This document shows, piece after piece, positions 10,845-21,701 of a stretch of 64,000 nt of DNA (within the stretch, counting starts at the first letter, position 1; each line of letters opens with the position of its first letter). The notes beneath the pieces were generated by a model. That model ran no database searches and was not told the origin of the DNA. It saw only the letters and a program-made list of their open reading frames with translations. Position numbers and translations under genes: made by a program. Source of the DNA: Pyropia haitanensis (taxonomy: Eukaryota; Rhodophyta; Bangiophyceae; Bangiales; Bangiaceae); assembly GCA_008729055.1 (NCBI GenBank), contig SDUX01000007.1, forward strand, positions 2,218,064 through 2,282,063, given 5' to 3'.

Positions 10845-13800
10845 ATGGAGCCTACCGACGCGGCCACCACGGCTGCCCGGTTACCGATCGACGCTCCCGC
10901 GGGGGCGGCGCCGGTGGCGGGGCCGCCCGCTGCTGCTGGGACGCTGCCTGTGACAGGTGGGTGGAGGGGTGCCGCGGGGGCCCCTGCTGCCTCCCCAGGC
11001 CCCACCGACGGCGGCTCGGCGGTGGCCCTGCCCGTCCACGAGTCGGACGAGGAGTCGGAAGAGGAGGTGCTCGCGCGGGGGTCTGTGCCCGTTGCCTCGC
11101 CCGGCGTGGACGTGCCGGCGGTGATGGGGGCGGCCGTCACGTCGGCGGGCGTGTCTACGCCGTCGGCCACCGCCGCCACATCATCCCCGGTGCCGACCGT
11201 GTCCGCGTCGCCCACCCCCGTGCCTGCCGCTTCCGCCACGCCCACCCCCACGCCTGCCGTCACGGTCGTGCCCACCCCGACGCCTGCGGTCGTCGTTGCC
11301 CCCACCTCCACGCCCGCCGTTGCCCTTGGGCCCACGCCCATACCCGCGACCAGCGGCGCCGTTTCGCCGGTGGCGGCCGCCGTGACCCCTCCCCCTGCAC
11401 CCGCTTCTTTGCCCGTGCCGCCGCCATTGCCGCACGGTGCGCTTGCGTCGGGAGGCGCCCCCGCCGACCGGGTGCCCGCCACGACCGCGTCTCGGCCCGC
11501 GGCCGACGCGGCGGGGTCGGCGCCCATGGATGGGGTGGAGCCGGCGCCGGCGCCGGCGCCGGTGTCGCCACCGCCCGCGGCTACGGGCCCGGGCACTCCC
11601 CACGCGGCGGTCGAGGGGGTGCCCAACGGGGTCCCCGCCGCCGCCACTGCGGCTGCTGCTGGTGTCGGTGGCTATGGCGGGCTACCCGCCGCTCGCGCCT
11701 CGCCGCCGGTGCTGTCGGACGAGGAGCGCGGGGCGCTGCGCGTCGACGCGGACGGGCTCTGCGCGGGCCGCAGCTCGTCAGAAGAGAGCGACACGGCACC
11801 TAGGCGGGGGGACGGCAGCGGTTTGCCCGCGGGGGTGGTGGTGGCGGCCAAGCCCCCATCGCCGGTGCGGGTGTCGCCAAAGCGGCCGCGCCCCGACGGC
11901 GAGCGCATTGCGGTGCCCGATGTGGGCGGCGCGCCACCGCTGCCCGCACCGGCCTTGCCGCCGTCATCGCTGGCCGCGCCCGTCGCCCCTGCGGGCGTGA
12001 CGGCCAGCGCCGGGCTGCCGCCAGCAGACGGGGTAGGGTCGGTACCGCCACCCACCGCGGCGATGCCACCATCGCCGGCTCGACAGGTGCTGCGATTGCG
12101 GCTGGGTCCGGTGCCGCCAGATGTGTCGGCTGCAACGGTGCTGCCGGGCAGCGGCACAGGACGGCCGGCAGAGCTGTCTCTGAGCAACAACTCGACACCG
12201 GTGTCGGGTCCCGCGTCGGCGGCTGAGGCCAAGGCGGGCGCCGAGGCTGGCAGCGCGCTGCCCGCAGCGTATCCTCCGCTTGGCGCCCCTACCGGACCGT
12301 CCGTTGTGCCGCCGCTGCCGTTGGCCTCGGCGGTGGGGAGCCCTGCTGCCGCTGGCATGCAGGTGGACGGCGGCGCAGGGGCGAGCGCCGGTGGGTCTGC
12401 GCGAGCGTCTCCCGCGCCCGCCCAGACACGCGCGTCTGCGCGGCAGCAGCAGCAGTCGGCGTCGCCCGTTCCGCCACCAGTTGCTGCGGTGCCTGCTGCT
12501 CCGCGTGCGGCCACACCGGTGGCGGCGGTTCCGCCGGCGGCCAACACCCGCGGCAAGGGCCCATCGCCGTCGCCGCAGCCATTGCCGCTACCCATGCTGC
12601 TTCCCACGCCGACCGGCCCAGGCGGGCTTCCAGCCGCGACCCCGAACATGCCGCGCAACATGACACCCGTGCAGATGCACCGGGCAACGATGCCTCTTCG
12701 GTTGGTCTATGACGGCGAGCCGTTTGACGAGGACGCTGAGTTTGCCCTCTCCAACCCACCGTACGTGTCGGAGTACGTCTCCTTCTTTGACAGTGCAGGC
12801 CGTATCAATTACCCCGCTGTGCTCAAGCCGGGGGAGAAGGTATCAAGCAGCAACAAGCGGGAGCTGCTGCAACGATTTCGTCGCCCCGCACGCGCCGTGC
12901 CGGGCGCCGTCCCCCCGCTTTTGACGCCCGCGTCGTACGTGTCATTTGGCCTCAACACCGCCACTGTTGCCCCCGCGGCGGCGCCTGCTGTTGCAACACC
13001 AGCGCGGCCAGTGGCCGCAGCGGCGCCCGTTGCCGCCCGTGGTGTGCCGGCTGGGATGGTGCCAGCGCGGCCGGCGGCGTTAAGCACGTCGGGGCCGTCC
13101 AATGTTCACATCGTGCGGCAGGTGGCACCGGCGGCGGCTGCGCCCGCCGTGCCCGTTGCATCCGCGGTGTCCGCTGCTTCTGTTCCGGGCATGGGCACGG
13201 TGGCGACGCCATTAGTGGTCAGGACCCCCTTGGGACCGCCGCTGCCGCTCCCTCCCGGGCCACGCACGCGCCATGAGGAGCTGCTGCGAATGCACATTCA
13301 GCGTACGATTGCCGGCCTGACGCCTAAGCAGTTGGGCTTGCGCCTGCTGCTCACGCGGCGGGAGAAGCTCATCCGCAAGCAGATTGAGGAGCGGCAGGCG
13401 CAGCTGCGTTCCCTGCCGGTGGAGCTGCCCAACGACGTCCGCCGGCTGGCGGTGATCGAGTCCAAGCAGTTTAAGCTGTTGCACTTGCAGCACGGGGTGC
13501 GCGCGCGCGTCCTGGCCGAACGCAAGCGTCTGATGCTTGCGCCGCCATCCGTGACACCTCCGGCAGCGGTGAGTTGCTCCACGTCGGTGGCGGCGGCGGC
13601 GGCGACTGCGCTGGCGGTGGCCACGACGGCCACGTCAGTAGGCGAGATGGTGGCGACTGTGTGCTCCAACTACCAACGGCCGACGCCGGCGAGCAGCTTT
13701 GGTCACCGCTTTGGCGTTGGCTCGGTGGGCCTCGCGACGATTGGGTTCTGGGGCAACACCAGCCGGCTTCAGAAGATGTACCTGGTCAACCAAACGGAGC

Positions 13801-16800
13801 GGCATGGTAAGACGCGGCAGAACTGGCACGAGCGCCTCGCCGCGCACGCGCTCGCGTTTCGGGATGTCCACTCGCGATTGGCAGCGGACAAACGTAAGCT
13901 GCTCTCCAGCATTGATCGGTACTTCCGGGACAAGGCCAAGGAGGAGGAGCGCCGCAAGCGGCGGGAGATGGTGGAGCGGATGAATGCGCTCAAGAACAAT
14001 GACGAGGAGGCGTACCTCAAACTGCTCTCCAAGACGAAGAACGAGCGCCTGCTGCAGGTGCTTCGCCAGACCGACCGCTACCTGTCCCAGATTGGTGCGC
14101 AGGTGGAGAAGCAGAAGGAGGCGGGCGGGTCGTCAACGCCAGCTCTGACAGCCACCCAGATGCGCCGACGGCAACAGGAGATTGAGGAGGAGATGGCTCA
14201 GGTGGCGGAAGCGGATGAGGCGGACCTGGCTGGCGACTATGACAGCCTCGCTGCGATGAGTCGTCGCCGGCAGGCCTACTACACCCTGTCACATGCCATT
14301 CAAGAGAAGGTGCATCAGCCCGACAACCTGATTGGCGGCACCCTCAAGCCGTACCAGGTGGAGGGTCTGAGCTGGCTGGTCTCCCTCTTTAACAACAATC
14401 TCAACGGCATCTTGGCGGACGAGATGGGGCTTGGTAAGACCATCCAGACCATTGCGTTGCTGGCCTACCTGGTGCACGTCAAGCAGCAACGCGGGCCATT
14501 CCTGGTGATTGTACCGCTGTCGACCATGTCCAACTGGGTGCGGGAACTCAACGCGTGGGCGCCGTCGCTCGTCAAGGTGGTGTACCGCGGGGACCCCAAC
14601 ACACGGCGGCACTTGCAGGCGACGGCGATGAAACCTGGTACCTTTCAGGTGTTGCTGACGACGTACGAGTTTGTTGTCAAGGATCAAAGCGTGCTGTCCC
14701 GCACCCAATGGCTGTACATCATTATGGATGAGGGCCACCGGATGAAGAACGCGCACTGTAAGCTGGCTATGACTCTGGGCGTGCGCTACCGCTCCCGCTC
14801 GCGGCTGCTGCTGACGGGAACGCCGCTGCAGAACAACCTGACCGAGCTGTGGGCGCTGCTAAACTTCCTCCTGCCAACCATCTTTTCGTCGTCAGACTCG
14901 TTCGAGTCGTGGTTCTCCGCGCCCTTCCAAGCGCGTGCCATGGGCGACGCGGCGGAGCTCAACTCGGAGGAGACGCTGCTGGTTATCAACCGGCTGCACC
15001 AAGTACTGCGCCCGTTCCTGTTGCGGCGGCTCAAGACGGACGTGGAGAAGCAGCTGCCTGACAAGGTGGAGTCTGTGATCCGCTGTGACATGTCGGCATG
15101 GCAGCGCGTGTTGTACCGGCAGGTGAGCGCCAAGATTGGGATTGCTGCGGGCGGGGGCGCGAACGTGCGGAGCTTCAACAACATGCTGATGCAGCTGAAG
15201 AAGATCTGCAACCACCCGTACCTGTTTTGCGACGACGAGACGATTGATGGGCTCCCTCAGGACTGGTTGATTCGCTCCAGCGGCAAGTTTGCGCTTTTGG
15301 CCAACGTGCTTCCCAAGCTGCTCGCCACCGGTCACCGGGTGCTGCTGTTCTCACAAATGACGCGCGCACTCGACTACCTCGAAGACCTCCTTGACGCCAT
15401 CCGCATCCGCTTTCTGCGCTTAGACGGAACGACCAAGGCTGAGGACCGGCAGGAGAAGCTGGAGCTATTCAACGAGAAGGACTCGCCGTATGGCTGCTTT
15501 CTGTTGTCGACGCGGGCGGGTGGGCTGGGTCTCAACCTACAGACCGCCGACACGGTCATCATCTTTGACTCGGATTGGAACCCACAGGTACGGTGCTCAC
15601 TCTTTCCGCGGGTGGACTGGTGGCTTGATTGCTTGTGCGTTTTATCTGTCTCCCAGCTTTGCCGAGTTGTGGTGATTTCTTGTCGTTGCTGTGTTGCGGG
15701 TGCCTGTTCCGTGACTCGACTGTCGCTCTAACTCACTTGACGTCGTCTGTGACCTATTTTTGTATTGAACGTGCGTGTCTGGTGTTGCTCTGGCCGCCTT
15801 TCTTGTGGCTATCCCTTGACGGATTGCAGATGGACCTCCAAGCACAAGACCGGGCGCACCGGATTGGCCAGACGAAGGAGGTGCGCGTCTTCCGGCTCAT
15901 CTCGTCAGCTACGGTGGAGGTCAAAATTTTGGAAGCCGCCAACCGCAAGCTGCAGATGGACGCGCAAGTCATCCAGGCCGGCCAGTTTAATAACAAGTCG
16001 TCTGAGACGGACCGCACGACGATGCTGCGTGCCATTCTCCAGGCCTCTGCGGCTGTCAATGATGATGGCTCGCAGGCGACGCCCGGGGCGCCGTCGGCCG
16101 ACGACGTGTCTGACGCGGACGAAATCAATCGTATGGCGGCCCGCGGCGAGGAGGAGCTGGTGAAATTTGAAGAGATGGACGCGGCGAACCCCATCACGCT
16201 GATGGCCAACGAAGCGGACCTACCTGCGTGGGTTGTCCAGCACGAGACCAACCATCAGACGGCAGAGGAGGAGCTCGAGGCGATGATGTCTTCCCACGGT
16301 CGCGGTCGCCGGCGTCGCTCTGAGGTGTCGTACGACGACGCTCTGACGGAGCGCGAGTTCCTAGCAGCTCTGGAAGAGGGCACGGACGTCACGCACGCGT
16401 CGAGTCGCAAGCGGGCGGCGCGGGAGGCACGCCGACGGGCAGTCGCCTCGGAGGCTGCGGGCGAGCAGAGTGACGGCAGCCTGCCGGCAGCGGCTGCATC
16501 CGACGGCAGTGACTCTGGGGATGGGCAGCCGTCGCGGCCGCAGGTCACGCCCAGCGCCCGCGCCCGGTCTCGCAGCGTTTCGTTTCGGGACCGCGACGTC
16601 GATAGCCCCGCAAACGAGGCGGACGGATACGATGAGAGGAACGCTGAGAACACCGAGACTGCGTCAGACGGTGCGGCGGGGAACGTCATTGCTGTGGACG
16701 CGAAGACGCGGACGCCTGATGCCGAGCAGGGCAGCACCAGCGGGCCCAAGAAGCGGGGGAGACCACGCCGCACTACGCCGGCCAAGCCCCGCACACCCAC

Positions 16801-17815
16801 CGGGCGGCCTCGTGGTCGGCCGCGCAAGTACCCGCTTCCGACGCCGCCTCCACTAGTGAGCCCCAACGGGATCGGCAACAATGAGCGTTTGGCAGCTGCA
16901 GACGGCGGCTCCTCGTCGGACAACCCAACTAGCGCTGATGAGCAGGCGCGCCGTGCATCCACGGCGGCGGCGGCGATGGTGGCAAGGGCCCTAAACGCCA
17001 ATGCTGCTGCGGCAGCTGCGAAGGGCGCTGCTGGGCAAGAGGACGACTCGTCCCCGGCGGCCGATGAGTCGACCTCGGACGTGCAGAACGACTCTGACGC
17101 GGACTCGGATGCCGACGCACCGACACCAGGAGAAGAGGAAGAGGACTCGATGGCGGCCGTCACGACGCCCCGCTCCACCCGCTCCCGCCGTAGTGGCGAC
17201 GGCACGCCTGCCAGCGGTCGGATCCCACCACTCGCCCCTCGCGTGCGGCGGTCTTCGGAGCGCCACGGTGGCCGCTCTTCATCATCCCCTGTGGAACCCG
17301 TCGCCCCCACTGGCCGTGGCCGCAAGCGCAGCTGGGCCCCGTCGCCGTTGCCGGCCCCCGTTGGCGGCGCGCTAGACGGCCAGCGGCGGCTTACCGTGGG
17401 TGGCAACCGCCGGTCGCTGGGCCTGGCGTCGCTTTCGCCTTCCCCGCCTGTGGCCGACAACGGGGCTGCAAATGGGCGGGAAAAGAGGGCTCGGAGCTCC
17501 CCGGCGGGTGGTGCGGGCGGCAGCGGCAGCCAGCGCGCGGCCCGTGGCCGGTCGACGGGCGACGACGACAACGACGGCGGGTCTTCCGAGGAACCAGACA
17601 GCGGCGACGGTTCCGACGACGTGGTGGCGGTGGCGGCTGCAAATGGCCGGCGGTCACGCGCCACGCGGGGTGGCCGCAAGGGGGCGGCCCCTACTGGCCA
17701 CCGCCGCAGCCGCGCTGGTGGAGCGGTCGCCGAAGGGCGCACCCTCCTGGCTGGTGGCGCGGGCGCCGGAGCGGGCGACGGGGCTGGTGGTAGGGGCGAA
17801 TATGGGCGGTTATGA
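10845..17815 (+). CDS. SNF2/Brahma (STH1)-type chromatin-remodelling ATPase
   Basis: Exons 10845-15587 and 15830-17815 give 2242 residues. This is the motor subunit type of SWI/SNF-RSC complexes, which slide or eject nucleosomes using ATP. Residues 1-800 are a Pro/Ala/Ser-rich linker. About 985-1110 is an HSA-like basic helical region (RQNWHERLAAHALAFRD). The ATPase follows: DEMGLGKT near 1191, DEGHR near 1294, LTGTPLQNNLTELW, then the second RecA lobe with DSDWNPQ joined across the intron to MDLQAQDRAHRIGQ. Around 1725-1790 is a SnAC-like segment, and two AT-hook cores (KKRGRPRR, GRPRGRPRK) lie near 1889 and 1908. No bromodomain is visible in the acidic tail. The ATG at 10845 is the first ATG of the frame; the open frame begins earlier only at a GTG. 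Stop TGA at 17813. Confidence 0.93.
15588..15829 (+). other. Spliceosomal intron (242 nt) in the SNF2 gene
   Basis: It begins GTACGG after the CAG codon ending at 15587 and ends in TTGCAG at 15829. It is phase 0. Removing it joins DSDWNPQ to MDLQAQDRAHRIGQ, restoring the conserved helicase motif. It is less GC-rich and more T-rich than the exons and contains in-frame stops. Confidence 0.92.
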
Positions 17816-18870
17816 GGACAGGGTGCGGGGGGGAGTAGCTTGGGGGGGTATGGGGCGGTGATGGGGCCTGCCATATGTGGTGACTGCGGGTGGGCGGCGG
17901 CCTGCTGGTGGTGGGGTGGTGGTGGACGAGCAATTTTGAACGCATAGGGCGCTGCGGGCGTGTGCCACTGATGCCAAGGCGGCGGGGGCGACCGTGGCGG
18001 GAGGGCAGGCGACGCCGCCGCTGGCCACCCGTCCCGCCGTCCTGCGGGAGCCCCCACGGGGCTTGTCGGCCGGCGCCCCGCCCGTGTCGTGATTTATTGT
18101 GGGTTGTGGGGGCGGCCGCCGTGGCGTAGGGTGGCTGCTGTGGAATGGAGCGGCGGCAGCAGCGGGGGGGGGGCGCGGATGGCCCCACCCCGCATGGCTT
18201 GTTTTGTATATGTGTTTTTGTCGTTTTTTCTTGGTTTTTTTCGATACTCTGGCGCCCGCTGGTCGTGGTTTGTCCCAGACCGTTTGGCCGCGGCTTGGCG
18301 GCTCCCCTCCGCGCGGCTAGTCCCCCCGCAGACGCGGGGCGTAGACGTTCCATTTCTGCGCTGCATGGGCGCGACGCCGCAACGACGAGGCTGCTGTCCC
18401 CCCGACGGTGAGCGGGGCGGCGGCCGTGACCGACCCCTACCGCGCGGCCAGGTCCGCCGCGACGGATTCCACTGGGGCGGCCGCGCCCGGCCCGAAGCGG
18501 AGGCGGGGATGGTGGAGGGGGCAGTCGTTTGCAGTGTTGCCACCCCGCGGCGGCCGCCGCACCCGCCACGCGCGGCGGCGGGCCGCCCCAGCCGCACCGC
18601 CGCGGCCCCCATACAGCGGTTCTCCTCCCATGGCGCCGCGCAGCTCCCCCCTCCGCCCCGACGCCGCCCTTCCCCCGTGTGGCGTCGCCAACCCCCCCCG
18701 CCACACCGCCGTCCGGCCGCCCACCCGGCCGCCCACCCGGCCGCCCACCCGGCCGCCCGCCCGCGGCGGGGGGTGGGGAGGTGAGCGGCAGCGCCGCGTG
18801 GGTGCAGCCGCCGGCACCGGCGGCGCGCGTCGCGACCAGCGCAGCTCACCGCCCCTCCTAAACAACCTCC
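17816..18870. other. Convergent intergenic region
   Basis: It lies between the 3' ends of the SNF2 gene (plus) and the FHA gene (minus). T-rich patches at 18185-18245 may serve transcript 3' ends. A 12-bp repeat of the CCGGCCGCCCAC type occurs about four times at 18712-18762. Open frames here are compositional. No gene seen. Confidence 0.5.
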
Positions 18871-20354
18871 TCAGGGCTGTGACGGCGGCGGCCGCGGCGG
18901 TGCCGGCGGCGGCGGCCGCGGCGGCGCACCCCCCGCCGCGCCCGCCCCTCCATTCGCAGCCGCCGCCGCCGCCGCCGTCGATGCCGCCGACGTCAGCCGC
19001 CGTGCCTTGGCAGTGGGAGCGCCGGCGGCCGCCGCGGCCGCCGCCGGGCGCGGCCGCTTGGCCGCCGCCGCCGCCGCCACGGCCGCGACGCCAGCGGCGG
19101 CGGCGGCAGCGGGGGTGATGGCGACCGCTGTGGGGGTGGCGGCGGCGGCGGCGGGGGTGGCGGCCGCGGCGGCAGAGTTGGCGGCCACCGCGGCGGGGGT
19201 GGTGGCCGCGGCTGCGGGGGTGGCGGCCGCGGCGGCGGGGGCGGTGGAGGCAGTGGTGGTGGTGGACTTGCCGCCGCCCGGCGGGGCGCGCGCGGCGGGG
19301 AGGGCGCTCGCCGCACGCAGCCTCGGCGGCGTGGACAGCCGCGGCTGCGGCGGCAGCGTCGACGACGGCGGCCGCGGCGACGCCGGCTGCGTCGACGGCC
19401 GCGCCGGCTGCGTCGACGGCGGCGGTGGTGCCGACACCGGCGGGGCCGGCGCCGGCGCCGGTGGGGGCGGCAGGGCGGCACGCATCCCCCCTGCACCCCC
19501 CCCCCCCCCCGCTACGGCCCCCCTCCCCCCCCCCCGCCTGCTTCCCCCCCCCAGCGGCTGGCATGGCCCGGCGCGATCGCCCACGTAGCGTCTTCCCCCC
19601 CCCCCTCCCGTGGCGGCCGCACCACAAAGCAGTCCCGGTTGAGCGCCAGCAGCGACCGCACGCGGCAGCCGAGGATGGACGCGGCCGCCGCCCCCCCACC
19701 CCCCCCCCCCCCCCCACCCCCACCCGCCACCGGCAACGGCGCCACGGCCGCGACGGCGGCGGCGGCGGTGAGGCCGGCGGGCCCCGCCGCGGCGACCGCT
19801 GCGCCGAGGGCGGTGAGGAGGGGCGCGCCCGCCGCGGCGGCGGGCTTGGCGCCCCGCCGCCCGCGGGCGGCCGCGTCCGCATCGGGCGCGACGGGCAGCA
19901 CAAAGAGGATGCGCACGGGGGGTGACACGCCCGCGCCGCCGCCGCCACCGTCGCCACCGCCACCGCCATCTCCATCACCGCCACCGCCGCCACCGCCGCC
20001 ACGCCCGCCGCCGCCCCTACCGCCAGCGGCGGCCGCGGCAGCCTTGCCAAACACGAGCACCGCCTGCGAGCGCAGCGGCACGGGCGCGCCCCCCCGGGGA
20101 ACAGGCACGCCGTTGAGCACGACGCCGCTCCCGCCGAGGACGGCCAGCTCAAACGCCGACGACAGCGCGCAGTAGGTGATGGTCGCGTGGAGGCGCGACA
20201 CGGACGCGTCCGCGTCGAGGGGCACGTCCACGGGGGGGGTGCGGCTGCTGCGGCGGCCGAGCGTCAGCGAGGGGCCAGTCATGTAAATTGGGGGGGCGGG
20301 CGGGTGTAGCAGGTGGAGCTTGGCGTAAGCATGGGGAGGGGGGGACGGTGCCAT
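18871..20354 (-). CDS. FHA-domain protein with fork-head-like segment (FHL1/FHA2-like), frame broken at a homopolymer
   Basis: ATG at 20354. Residues about 25-115 are an FHA phosphothreonine-binding domain: LGRRSS, VSRLHATITY, FELAVLGGSGVVLNGVPV. It is followed after a Gly-rich spacer by RILFVLPV, matching the xFxFLLP strand of the FHL1/plant FHA2 subgroup. Residues about 180-270 read like a degenerate fork-head winged helix: PLLTALGAAVAAAGPAGLTA, then SILGCRVRSLLALNRDCFVV and DATWAIAPG, which align with the SIRHNLSLN and F-W-x-I-x-P landmarks. The frame stops at 19512 inside G runs (C runs on the plus strand at 19500-19555). Another frame continues to 18871 with Pro/Ala-rich sequence and basic patches (KRPRP, KARRL). 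Probable nuclear transcription regulator. The FHA call is firm, the fork-head call moderate, and everything past 19512 uncertain. Confidence 0.7.
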
Positions 20355-21617
20355 GGCTGCCGTCGCGGACGGAGGGCGGGGAATGAAGGGGCACGTGCGT
20401 CGGCAGCAGGGAGGGAGGGGCGTGGCGGCGCACGCCCCGAGTGGCAGAGTGGCCGCAGACAGAGAGGGGGATGGGACGAAGAAAAGGCGCGCGGGGACCA
20501 GTCAAGATTGGATCAACGGCAAAGACCCCAGTTGACCTCTCGGACTCAACATCCTAGACAAAACAGAACAGGTCCAGAGGGCGCGACACGCTGCCGTCGT
20601 GGGGGCCGTCTCACAGTGCTCATGCCAAAGGGTCCGGCCGATGTCACCCTTAGACTGCGCCCACGCCCAAGTGCCAGCCGGACGTCACCCCTGAGACAAG
20701 TCTCACGCCAAAGGGTCCGGCCGATGTCACCCTTAGACTGCGCCCACGCCCAAGTGCCAGCCGGATGTCACCCCCCAAGACCCTTCGCAGGGGCGCGTAT
20801 CGCGGTCGGCCTTGCCAGTGCCAACGCCATGAGCCCCCTGCTGTTGCCGCAGGAGGAGTGGTTGTGCCGACCGCCGGTCCGCCTGACGCCTACCGGCAAC
20901 GCAGCAGTCCGCTTCCCCCTGGCGACGAGCCTGCGCACGCGGCGCTCACCGTTGCGGCCCGAATTCCCCAACACCCGCCCGTTTCCGCCATGTGCCGGCG
21001 GTGCGTCGCCGGGTTGCTACGCTCTTTCAGACGCCGGAGCAAGACGGATCTGTCCGTACCCTTTCTCTTTCTGATGTCCCCGGCCCTCTTGTCGTGCATC
21101 TTTTCTTGTTTTCCAACCCACCCCCCACGGCGGTGGCGGCGCCGGCGCTCCACCGTCGGCTTGAATCCTGCTCTCCAAGCGCGGCGGGGCCCCTCGCCCC
21201 TCAACAGCTTCGAGCGCGATGCGCCGCGCCTCCAAAAGAAGCCGAAAGAAGGGGTGGTTGCGCACCGTTGTTTACATCCGCCGCACCATGATTGTCGTCT
21301 TTGACGCGCGTCAGAATCGCGCACGCGCCTCTCCGACCTCTGACAGAAATCACTTGTTCTGTCTCCGAGGTCGACCTGGACTGATGAGCGCGAAAGACTC
21401 TCGCTGGGGGGCGGGCCAGAAAGTGCATGACAACTGCCAGGCAGCAGTTTTATTCTTGCACACCTCCATGTATTCTCGTTGCATCTCCACTGGTTCAACT
21501 GTATCCATCCAAGCAGATGGCACCGGGTGCCCGTACCTACTCAGCACACTCCGTGATGAATACACAGAATACGTACACATGAACAAGACACGTTCGAAGA
21601 TGGCAACTCGCATCGCA
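20355..21617. other. Intergenic between FHA gene and tRNA
   Basis: It holds the 5' flank of the minus-strand FHA gene and an 83-bp tandem duplication listed separately. Open frames at 20313-21300 have no protein character. No further RNA gene recognised. Confidence 0.5.
20624..20772. repeat. 83-bp tandem duplication
   Basis: GCCAAAGGGTCCGGCCGATG begins at 20624 and again at 20707. The copies match closely, each including CACCCTTAGACTGCGCCCAC; the second is truncated at about 20772. No function inferred. Confidence 0.85.
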
Positions 21618-21690
21618 GCCGGGTTAGCTCAGTCGGTAGAGCGCCAGACTCTTAATCTGGTGGTCGGGGGTTCGAGCCCCCCACTCGGTG
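21618..21690 (+). tRNA. tRNA-Lys (anticodon CUU)
   Basis: A 73-nt intronless cloverleaf. The acceptor stem GCCGGGT pairs with ACTCGGT through five Watson-Crick and two G-U pairs. The D arm contains the A-box-like TTAGCTCAGTCGGTAGAGC. The anticodon stem is CCAGA/TCTGG, closing the loop CTCTTAA with anticodon CTT. The T arm GGGGGTTCGAGCCCCC contains the B box GGTTCGAGCCC. The discriminator is G and CCA is not encoded, as expected for a nuclear gene. It reads AAG codons. Confidence 0.96.
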
Positions 21691-21697
21691 TAATTTG

Positions 21698-21701
21698 TTT
21701 T
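21698..21701 (+). terminator. Pol III terminator of tRNA-Lys
   Basis: A TTTT run begins 7 nt after the discriminator base of the tRNA gene, the usual place for RNA polymerase III termination. The run is minimal in length. Confidence 0.55.

Noticed and set aside
15629..15829. Start of a separate ORF before the second SNF2 exon
   Set aside because: It lies in the intron; the conserved helicase motif is restored only by splicing 15587 to 15830.
16255..18057. Minus-strand 600-codon ORF opposite the SNF2 tail
   Set aside because: Shadow of the acidic/Ser-rich coding strand; no independent domain.
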